In this document: piece by piece, positions 1 to 6,065 of the stretch
How the letters are laid out: each line of letters opens with the position of its first letter
Numbering within the stretch: the first letter of the stretch is position 1
Assembly (NCBI GenBank): GCA_003555185.1
Contig: PWFZ01000414.1
Coordinates: forward strand, 1 to 11,190
Reading direction: 5' to 3'
Origin: Balneolaceae bacterium
GTDB lineage: Bacteria; Bacteroidota; Rhodothermia; Balneolales; Balneolaceae
Length of the DNA: 11,190 nucleotides
Translations under genes and position numbers: made by a program
Notes under the pieces: generated by a model
Seen by the model: the letters and a program-made list of their open reading frames with translations, nothing else
Told to the model about the DNA's origin: nothing
Databases searched by the model: none

Positions 1-1217
1 ATTACCTTCGTGTAAATGCTTACGGGCAGGTCCTTGACAGTTATGACGGCGGTAGTTTGAACGAGGCCCCAGTCAAAGGGGAGGACTTAATTACCACTCT
101 TGATGCTGATCTTCAGGAATTAGCTGAAGAACTAATGCTAAACAAAACGGGCGGACTTGTTGCCATGGATCCGAATACAGGAGAAATCCTGAGTTTGGTA
201 AGTGCTCCGCAGTATGATTTACGCAAATTATCAGGAAGAATAGACAACGAGTATTGGCAATCTGTAAATGAGGATTCCCTAAAACCCCTATTCAATCGTG
301 CCATTTCTACCCTCCAACCGCCGGGATCAACCTTTAAGCCGTTTATGGGTCTATTTGGCCTCAACAGCGGGTTAATTACTGAAAATACAGAAATTTATAA
401 TCCGGGCTATTACAGAAGAGGTCGACAATATAGAGATCTTGCCGATCCCGGAGATTACGACTTAAAAAAAGCACTTACAAAATCGAGTAACACTTATTTC
501 TTCTGGATGATGGATCAAATTGCATCAAACGGACAATTGAACAGCTGGTCTGAAAAGATGAAAGACTTTGGTATGGGTGTTAGAAACAATTTGGATCTCC
601 CATTTGAACGTGATGGCATTATACCTGACAGTACCTATATGAACCGAACTTTCGCAGGACGGTATTGGGGAGTAGGAGATTTAATGAGTTTAGGTGTGGG
701 TCAGGGTACGGTTTCTGTATCTCCACTACAAATGGCTGTAGCTGTTTCAAGTATTGCTAACGGAGGTTACAAAGTTCAGCCCCACTTGGTTTCGGCAATT
801 CGTAGTAGTGATAACTCTATCAGTTATACAAATCCCGAAAGAAAAAAAATTGACTGGGTATCATCAAATCACCTAAGGATTGTTCAGGAAGGGATGAGAG
901 GTGTAACGATTGACGGAAGTGGACGATTTTATGCGAATCTTGACAATTTGGATATAGCAGTAGCCGGAAAAACAGGGACGTCCCAAAACCCACATGGGGC
1001 TAATCATGGCTGGTTCATAGCTTATGCACCTTATGATAATCCCACAATCGCGATTGCTGTTCTTATAGAAAATGCAGGTTATGGTTCTATTTCTGCCGCA
1101 CCTATAGCGGCTCTGTTAATAGAACAATATATCCAGGGTGAGATTACCAGACAGCATGTTAAAAACTATGTGTTAAACTTTACACCACGTGTGCATGTCT
1201 CGGAGGACTCAGAATGA
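1..1217 (+). CDS. mrdA: Penicillin-binding protein 2 (transpeptidase), 5'-truncated
   Basis: This is the C-terminal part of PBP2, the class B transpeptidase that cross-links peptidoglycan during lateral wall growth. It normally has an N-terminal membrane anchor and works in the periplasm with RodA. The frame is open from base 3, so the gene enters from outside the window; the TTG at 57 is internal. About 404 codons are visible, lacking the anchor and most of the dimerisation domain. All three catalytic motifs of the penicillin-binding fold are present: STFK with the active-site Ser (bases 327-338), SSN (483-491) and KTGT (969-980). The conserved GVGQG...SPLQMA segment lies at about 690-735. 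The stop codon overlaps the rodA start (ATGA, 1214-1217), which suggests translational coupling. Motifs and the rodA neighbour make PBP2 much more likely than PBP3/FtsI. Confidence 0.95.
   Translation, partial: YLRVNAYGQVLDSYDGGSLNEAPVKGEDLITTLDADLQELAEELMLNKTGGLVAMDPNTGEILSLVSAPQYDLRKLSGRIDNEYWQSVNEDSLKPLFNRAISTLQPPGSTFKPFMGLFGLNSGLITENTEIYNPGYYRRGRQYRDLADPGDYDLKKALTKSSNTYFFWMMDQIASNGQLNSWSEKMKDFGMGVRNNLDLPFERDGIIPDSTYMNRTFAGRYWGVGDLMSLGVGQGTVSVSPLQMAVAVSSIANGGYKVQPHLVSAIRSSDNSISYTNPERKKIDWVSSNHLRIVQEGMRGVTIDGSGRFYANLDNLDIAVAGKTGTSQNPHGANHGWFIAYAPYDNPTIAIAVLIENAGYGSISAAPIAALLIEQYIQGEITRQHVKNYVLNFTPRVHVSEDSE
1202..1206 (+). promoter_or_regulatory. Shine-Dalgarno site for rodA
   Basis: A perfect GGAGG lies inside the last codons of mrdA, seven bases before the ATG at 1214. 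It supports 1214 over the immediately following in-frame ATG at 1217. Most other genes in the window lack such a strong site, so rodA translation appears secured by both this site and the ATGA overlap. Confidence 0.75.
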
Positions 1218-2467
1218 TGTTAAACTTTAAGGACTTTAGCTGGTCGGTACTTTTGGCTTGGGGTGCACTCTCCGTTGTAGGTCTATTCGCAATATACAGC
1301 GCAACTCAGGGGCCTGTAGCTCAATTCCTTCCCGCTTATATTCAGGGAAACTTTGATCGCCAGCTTATTTGGATTGGAATTTCATTGGCAGCATTGATTG
1401 CCATTCAGTTTATTACACCCAGAACGTTTCAGGCAGTCTCTTATATTTTCTATGCAGTTTGTCTTATTTTAGCCATAGTCACCATTTTTTCCGGCGTAGA
1501 AGTCGGTGGAGGGCGCCGATGGTTATCTATTTTCGGATTACGTCTTCAGGTTAGTGAATTCCTTAAACTTGCCACGCTACTCGCAGTAGCTAATTATTTA
1601 ACCCATCGGCGAGACATTTCTGTAGACAACCTTAAAACTGCACTTATAACCGTTTTGATAATCCTCGTGCCGGTGGTTATCATAATGATGCAAAATGATA
1701 CAGGTACAGCACTTGTACTACTAACCCTGATTCCTGTTGTTCTTTTTTGGTCAGGGCTATCCTACGGCATATCACTACTTATAATATCACCGGCGATCAT
1801 AGGCTATTTTTCCGTTATCGGTTTGGTCTATGGTATTGTGGCAATGATTGTTATTACCGTTACCATTTTTCTAATTCAAAATCGAAATTGGCTAAGTCTT
1901 TCTTCTCTTGTATTGGGAATTGTTGTAATTATTGGTACAGAGGTAGCACTCCATCAGGTTCTGCAGCCTCATCAGCGGGCCAGGGTTGAGGCATTTGTCA
2001 ACCCTACACTTGACCCTCATGGAGCAGGCTGGAACGTACTGCAGGCTAAGACAGCTATCGGATCTGGTGGATTCCAGGGAGCAGGATTTATGGAGGGTAC
2101 ACAAACACAATTACGCTTTCTACCTGAACAGTGGACAGACTTCATTTACTGCGTAATCGGTGAAGAGTTTGGATTTTTGGGTGCAGGCTTTGTCTTATTA
2201 CTATATGCTTTTCTTTTCTTAAAACTTCTAACCATGGCAAGTCTGCATAAACCCCCGTTTGCACAGCTGGTCATTGTCAGTGTAACCTTTCTCTATTTTA
2301 CCCACTTTATTGTAAATATAGGGAGTGCTACGGCCGTTTTACCCATTATGGGAGTCCCTCTCCCCTTTGTCAGTTATGGAGGATCAGCATTCTTAGCGAA
2401 TACGATTATGCTTGCAATCTGTTTAAACCTTGATCTCTATAAACGATCATTTAGTATCTACCGGTGA
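1214..2467 (+). CDS. rodA: Rod shape-determining protein RodA, SEDS peptidoglycan glycosyltransferase
   Basis: RodA is the SEDS-family polymerase that links lipid II disaccharides into glycan strands for cylindrical growth, in complex with PBP2. The 417-residue product is strongly hydrophobic, with roughly ten or more membrane segments, and is slightly longer than E. coli RodA. Family signatures are clear. QNDTGTA is at residues 160-166. The periplasmic loop has DPHGAGW with D267, which aligns with the essential Asp of SEDS polymerases. IGSGG and GTQTQLRFLPEQWTDF follow, then GEEFGFLGA, and PLPFVSYGGS near the C-terminus. The gene overlaps the mrdA stop by four bases. Its last 21 bp overlap the 3' end of rnhB on the other strand. 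The PBP2 partner argues for RodA rather than the divisome paralogue FtsW. Confidence 0.97.
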   Translation: MMLNFKDFSWSVLLAWGALSVVGLFAIYSATQGPVAQFLPAYIQGNFDRQLIWIGISLAALIAIQFITPRTFQAVSYIFYAVCLILAIVTIFSGVEVGGGRRWLSIFGLRLQVSEFLKLATLLAVANYLTHRRDISVDNLKTALITVLIILVPVVIIMMQNDTGTALVLLTLIPVVLFWSGLSYGISLLIISPAIIGYFSVIGLVYGIVAMIVITVTIFLIQNRNWLSLSSLVLGIVVIIGTEVALHQVLQPHQRARVEAFVNPTLDPHGAGWNVLQAKTAIGSGGFQGAGFMEGTQTQLRFLPEQWTDFIYCVIGEEFGFLGAGFVLLLYAFLFLKLLTMASLHKPPFAQLVIVSVTFLYFTHFIVNIGSATAVLPIMGVPLPFVSYGGSAFLANTIMLAICLNLDLYKRSFSIYR

Positions 2468-3079
2468 TGTGTACACCTTTTCTGTTCGGAGTTTAAAACT
2501 ACGTCTATGATGTTTAGTAACCCCATAGCTATCTAACCCTTTAAAATGTGATTTCGTTGGATAGCCTACATTTTGTTTCCATCCAAAATAAGGGAATTTT
2601 TCGTGCAGCTCCCGCATAATATTATCTCTGTAAACTTTCGCGAGAATTGAAGCTGCCGCTATAGATGCGGATTTATCATCCCCTTTTATGATACACCTGT
2701 GTGGAATTAGTGTCGTTCCAAACCGATTACCATCCACAAGCAGATAGTCCGGCTCCGCGGTTGACTGGTCTGCGCATTTTAGCATTGCTTTAATGGACGC
2801 ATTTAAAATATTAATGGAATCAATTTCCTGGGGGGTACATTTTTGAACCGACCAAAACACAGCCTCTTCCTTTATAATTTCTGCAAATTCTTCTCGATCC
2901 TCCTTTTTAATTTTTTTACTGTCTCGTACATCAAACGGCAAACTGGATCCGGGTTTTAGAATGACTCCTGCTGCCACAACCGGACCGGAAAGACATCCCC
3001 TTCCAACCTCATCCAGACCCATAATTCGGCGGTAGCCTTCCTTCCAAAGTATTTCCTCAAAATGGTATTTATTATCCAT
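2447..3079 (-). CDS. rnhB: Ribonuclease HII
   Basis: RNase HII is a cytoplasmic endonuclease that cuts 5' of ribonucleotides embedded in DNA, starting ribonucleotide excision repair, and also cleaves RNA-DNA hybrids. The start is placed at the ATG at 3079, giving 210 residues, a usual length for the family. The frame can be extended to a GTG at 3136, but the extra 19 residues show no family similarity. The acidic catalytic set is complete: D23-E24 in GLDEVGRG, D116 in LVDGN, and D152 in the SIAAASILAKVYRD segment. RDSKK at 52-56 is also typical. The gene is convergent with rodA and overlaps it by 21 bp, with no hairpin terminator visible between them. It is divergent from the VWA gene. A weak promoter candidate lies at 3139-3168. 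Confidence 0.96.
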   Translation of the reverse strand: MDNKYHFEEILWKEGYRRIMGLDEVGRGCLSGPVVAAGVILKPGSSLPFDVRDSKKIKKEDREEFAEIIKEEAVFWSVQKCTPQEIDSINILNASIKAMLKCADQSTAEPDYLLVDGNRFGTTLIPHRCIIKGDDKSASIAAASILAKVYRDNIMRELHEKFPYFGWKQNVGYPTKSHFKGLDSYGVTKHHRRSFKLRTEKVYTSPVDTK

Positions 3080-3138
3080 GTAATATCTTTTGTTACTGAT
3101 AATTCTAATCGAATATCCAATGAAGAATGTAAACACTC

Positions 3139-3168
3139 ATTATATTAAATTCAGTACTAATCGTGCAA
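3139..3168 (-). promoter_or_regulatory. Possible sigma70-like promoter for rnhB
   Basis: On the - strand a perfect TATAAT (3139-3144) is preceded, 18 bases upstream, by TTGCAC (3163-3168), a poor -35 match. Transcription would begin near 3132, leaving a leader of about 50 nt before the ATG at 3079 and starting downstream of the alternative GTG at 3136. In AT-rich intergenic DNA this may be a chance match, and the main sigma factor of FCB bacteria prefers other sequences. Confidence 0.3.
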
Positions 3169-3228
3169 TGATTTAGGGACCGACATGGTTATTTAAGAAG
3201 AATTCACCAATCAAATTTATAAGAAATT

Positions 3229-4341
3229 ATGCATTTCAAATATGTAGAGTGGAACGACAGCTTAAATAACAAAAGTGGAAAAACTCCTTTCGAAACAATG
3301 TTTGATCTGTTTCAGGAATTGTTGACAATTTCGGGCGGCGATGTTTCTCAGGCATTACGATGGCTGAATGATATTGACAATGAATACAAAATAACTGATC
3401 AATTTGAAGATGGATTCGGATTGGGCGATTTCATCGATGAAATGAAAGAGCGAGGCTATATCAAATTTGATCAAGAACAATCTCTAATGATTCCTACATC
3501 CAAAACGAATCGTAGCATTCGAAAAAAATCGTTGGAAGAGATTTTCAATCAACTTAAAAAGGGTGGAAGAGGCCAGCATAAAACGGTTCATACGGGCCGC
3601 GGCCTCGAAAGGCAACCTGAGACACAAAGCTGGAAGCTGGGCGACGACATCAGTCAAATAGACAGCGTAGGAACCATGATGAATATGTTACGCCACAGTT
3701 CTCTCGATCAATTTAATTTGCGGGAGTCCGATTTGGAAGTGTATAACACAGACCATTTCACATCAGCGTCTACCGTTCTGCTTATTGATGTGAGTCATTC
3801 TATGATTTTATACGGTGAAGATCGGATAACACCTGCAAAGAAAGTAGCCATGGCACTATCTGAATTAATCATGGATAATTTCGAGAAGGATTCATTGGAT
3901 ATCGTAGCTTTTGGAAATGAGGCCTGGGAAATTGAAGTGAAAGATCTCCCCTATCTGCAGGTCGGTCCTTACCATACCAATACATTGCAAGCACTGCAGA
4001 TGGCGCGTTATATTTTACAGCGAAAGAAATTTTCAAATAAGCAGATTTTTATGATCACAGATGGTAAGCCATCCGCAATGCTTGATCAGGGCAGGCTCTA
4101 TAAAAACAGTATGGGTCTGGACAGGAAAATTGTAAATAAAGTACTGGATGAAGCTGTAAAATGCCGCCGTGAAGAGATTGACATAACAACATTTATGATT
4201 GCAAGAGATCCTTATCTGCAAAACTTCGTGAGGGAACTTACGGATGCAAATAAAGGAAGGGCATATTATTCATCTCTTGATGAGCTTGGAGGGTACATTT
4301 TTGAAGATTATGTACGTAACCGCAAAAAAAATGTGAGATAA
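3229..4341 (+). CDS. VWA-domain protein of the type paired with ChlI/MoxR-like AAA+ ATPases
   Basis: This is a 370-residue soluble protein with no signal peptide or membrane segment. Residues 1-180 are mixed helical and charged, with a basic stretch around 95-125. Residues 182-370 form a von Willebrand factor A domain. The MIDAS metal site is visible: D187-x-S189-x-S191, a Thr at 250 or 252 in HTNT, and D278 in ITDGKP. The arrangement resembles stand-alone VWA proteins (for example the mycobacterial Rv0959 type) that lie beside a magnesium-chelatase-like AAA+ ATPase and are thought to act as its adaptor. That similarity is recalled, not searched. No ATPase lies next to it here, so its substrate and role are unknown. 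An in-frame stop at 3220 fixes the start at 3229. The Shine-Dalgarno is weak (AAGAAA). It stands alone on its strand and ends at the shared terminator. Confidence 0.85.
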   Translation: MHFKYVEWNDSLNNKSGKTPFETMFDLFQELLTISGGDVSQALRWLNDIDNEYKITDQFEDGFGLGDFIDEMKERGYIKFDQEQSLMIPTSKTNRSIRKKSLEEIFNQLKKGGRGQHKTVHTGRGLERQPETQSWKLGDDISQIDSVGTMMNMLRHSSLDQFNLRESDLEVYNTDHFTSASTVLLIDVSHSMILYGEDRITPAKKVAMALSELIMDNFEKDSLDIVAFGNEAWEIEVKDLPYLQVGPYHTNTLQALQMARYILQRKKFSNKQIFMITDGKPSAMLDQGRLYKNSMGLDRKIVNKVLDEAVKCRREEIDITTFMIARDPYLQNFVRELTDANKGRAYYSSLDELGGYIFEDYVRNRKKNVR

Positions 4342-4378
4342 AAAAAAGGCAGCTCATTATTAATAAGCTGCCTTTTTT
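4341..4378. terminator. Bidirectional Rho-independent terminator
   Basis: The perfect 7-bp stem GGCAGCT (4348-4354) / AGCTGCC (4366-4372) encloses an 11-nt AT-rich loop. A run of A (4341-4347) lies on the left and six T (4373-4378) on the right. Read on the + strand it ends the VWA transcript immediately at its stop codon; read on the - strand it ends the skp/ompH operon, whose last stop is at 4394. The flanking A and T runs also pair and lengthen the stem. Confidence 0.92.
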
Positions 4379-4393
4379 AATATTCCTATCTAT

Positions 4394-4939
4394 TTAGATT
4401 TCAAGATGAGACATCACGGCATCAGTAATATCGTACTCACGCTGTACTTCTTCACTTACATAAAGAATGATTACATCACCCTGAGAAGTCGTGGTATTCA
4501 AAACATAATCCAATCCTTTACTTTCAGATACTGCATTAATACCTGATTGAATTTGATCCAGTAGCGGAGACATTAATTCCTGACGACGCTGCTGCATTTC
4601 CTGCTGAGCTCTATTCTGGAGTTCTCTGAACTCGCGGTCTAATTCAGTCAGACGTTCCTCTTCAGTTTGTCTTGCACTCTCAGAAATCACCCCTACCTTC
4701 TGCTGATAAAGTTCAATCTCAGTTTGTAGTTCTCTTTCCTTTGTGGACAATTCATTTTGTTTCCGTTCTGCAAAATTTTGTAGTCGTTGTTGAACAGCTC
4801 TCATCTCTGGCATTCTTTCCAGAACGGCTCTCGGGTCAACAAACCCAATTTTCATGTCCTGAGCCTGTACGGCAGGAGCAGCCATTAAAGAAGACAATGC
4901 GATAAGTGCGGTAAAGAAAAATGTGGTTGCTAATTTCAT
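4394..4939 (-). CDS. OmpH/Skp-family periplasmic chaperone, third copy
   Basis: This is a 181-residue exported protein of the OmpH/Skp family, trimeric periplasmic holdases that bind unfolded outer-membrane proteins on the way to BamA. A signal peptide covers about residues 1-26 (Lys at 3, hydrophobic core, AVQA cleavage box) with Gln at +1. Next comes the family's first strand (KIGFVD) and a DPRAVLERMPE segment. A long Gln/Glu/Arg-rich coiled coil (about residues 45-135) would form the tentacle arms. The closing part GLDYVLN...GDVIILYVS completes the body domain. By count the mature chain has about 30 acidic and 19 basic residues, so it is the least acidic of the three copies. It is the last gene of the operon, 18 nt after the second copy and just before the terminator. 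Confidence 0.92.
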   Translation of the reverse strand: MKLATTFFFTALIALSSLMAAPAVQAQDMKIGFVDPRAVLERMPEMRAVQQRLQNFAERKQNELSTKERELQTEIELYQQKVGVISESARQTEEERLTELDREFRELQNRAQQEMQQRRQELMSPLLDQIQSGINAVSESKGLDYVLNTTTSQGDVIILYVSEEVQREYDITDAVMSHLEI

Positions 4940-4957
4940 AATCGTTTTCTGTCAGTA

Positions 4958-5479
4958 TTAGTTGTTAGTAAGATGTTCAATAACTCGTTCGGTAATATCC
5001 ACTCCGCGGTCAGAGGCGTAATAGACAATAGGGTCGCCTGTACTTGCAGTTTTGTTGATCACATAATCAAGACCTAAATCACGGGAAACTGTTTCCATTG
5101 CTGCTTCAACTCTGCTTAACAAAGGAGAAAACAGCTCATTCTGTTTTTGTCTGATTTGTCTTTCAATTCGGTTTTGTAGACCATTGAGCTCTTCTTCCAG
5201 TTCCATGAGCTCTTCTTCCATTGCTGCTTGCTCATTTCCACTGATCGTCCCTTCTTCCATTCTTTCCGAATATTCAGTCATCCTTTCAATATAGGTTTGA
5301 TATGACCTTTCAAACGACTGTTCTCTCTCCTGAACATAAGCTTCCAGCTCATTTTCAATTTGAGATGTTTCGGGAAGTGAATCCAAAACCTGGTCGGGAC
5401 TCATTATACCAACTTTTAATTGTGCACTGACCATCACCGGTAAAAGTGTAATCAATGATATAAGAAGTATTTTTTTCAT
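4958..5479 (-). CDS. OmpH/Skp-family periplasmic chaperone, second copy
   Basis: This is a 173-residue OmpH/Skp-like protein. The signal peptide (about residues 1-19, ending VSA) leaves Gln at +1. The mature chain opens with LKVGIMSPDQVLDSLPE, the usual first strand and PE-containing helix start. A very Glu-rich coiled coil follows (about residues 45-120, with EEEL repeats), then GLDYVINKTASTGDPIVYYAS, which is closely similar to the third copy. By count it has about 33 acidic against 14 basic residues, whereas E. coli Skp is basic. It probably holds unfolded outer-membrane proteins in the periplasm, possibly with different clients or as a hetero-oligomer with its neighbours. It lies 51 nt after the first copy and 18 nt before the third. 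Confidence 0.92.
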   Translation of the reverse strand: MKKILLISLITLLPVMVSAQLKVGIMSPDQVLDSLPETSQIENELEAYVQEREQSFERSYQTYIERMTEYSERMEEGTISGNEQAAMEEELMELEEELNGLQNRIERQIRQKQNELFSPLLSRVEAAMETVSRDLGLDYVINKTASTGDPIVYYASDRGVDITERVIEHLTNN

Positions 5480-5530
5480 GATTTATCAGTTTTTTATTTA
5501 AGCGCAGAAGTTATTATTTATTTTCATTAA

Positions 5531-6064
5531 TTACTCAAAAGAATCAATATCCATGCCGAGTTCTAACATTACAGTTTCTGTCAAATTCCATTCCTGAGTT
5601 GTGAAAAGAAATCGAGTATCCTCGGCTCTGTCAAAAACAAAATCATAATTTTCTCTTTCAGCAACTGTCGATAAAGCCTGGAAAACCTGTCGCTGTATAG
5701 GAGCTAACAGATCCTGTTGAGTTTGAAAATATTCACCCTGGGGCCCGAATTTTTCCTGAACCAATTGATCCCGTTGTCTTTGCAGATTTAAAATTTCGTT
5801 TCGCCTTTCTTCTCTCATTTCATCAGTGAAAAGAATTTCTCGAGCGGCAAAGTCTTCTTCTAATTCTTCAATTTCATTTTCAATTTCACGAATTTCACTT
5901 TCCCAGCCTTCACTTAATAAATTCAGGCGCTGTTCAATACCTGAATATTCAGGCATGTTTTCCATGATAATATCAGAATCAATAAATCCGATCTTTTGAT
6001 TTTGAGCCAAAGCACTTGTAGATGCGCATAGAGCCAAAATAAGTATCGGGATGAACCTTTTCAT
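5531..6064 (-). CDS. OmpH/Skp-family periplasmic chaperone, first copy
   Basis: This is a 177-residue OmpH/Skp-like protein directly downstream of bamA; one base separates the bamA stop from its ATG (TAATATG), so translation is probably coupled. The frame is open further upstream, inside bamA, but the start at 6064 gives a clean signal peptide (MKRFIPILIL..., ending ALA) with Gln at +1. Family features are KIGFIDSDIIMENMPE, a strongly acidic coiled coil (about residues 45-110), and a C-terminal strand region FVFDRAEDTRFLF. The last differs from the GLDYV...GD form of the other two copies, so this is the most diverged paralogue. By count the mature protein has about 38 acidic and 14 basic residues. 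Its probable role is a chaperone delivering outer-membrane proteins to BamA. Confidence 0.92.
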   Translation of the reverse strand: MKRFIPILILALCASTSALAQNQKIGFIDSDIIMENMPEYSGIEQRLNLLSEGWESEIREIENEIEELEEDFAAREILFTDEMREERRNEILNLQRQRDQLVQEKFGPQGEYFQTQQDLLAPIQRQVFQALSTVAERENYDFVFDRAEDTRFLFTTQEWNLTETVMLELGMDIDSFE

Positions 6065-6065
6065 A

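Noticed and set aside
57..59. TTG as the start of the PBP2 gene
   Set aside because: The frame is open to the window edge and the upstream codons (YLRVNAYGQVLDSYDGG) continue PBP2-like sequence, so the gene is simply cut off.
1369..2110. Short open frames on both strands inside rodA
   Set aside because: They are shadow frames of a fully supported membrane protein gene, with no start signals or family resemblance.
3080..3136. GTG-initiated N-terminal extension of RNase HII
   Set aside because: The extra residues show no family similarity; the ATG at 3079 gives normal length, and a promoter candidate would start transcription downstream of the GTG.
4672..4905. Open frame opposite the third OmpH gene
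   Set aside because: It is antisense to a coiled-coil gene whose Gln/Glu-rich codons produce long spurious frames on the other strand.
5480..5530. Possible regulatory element in the 51-nt gap between the first and second OmpH genes
   Set aside because: The stretch is AT-rich but shows no convincing hairpin, promoter boxes or repeat.
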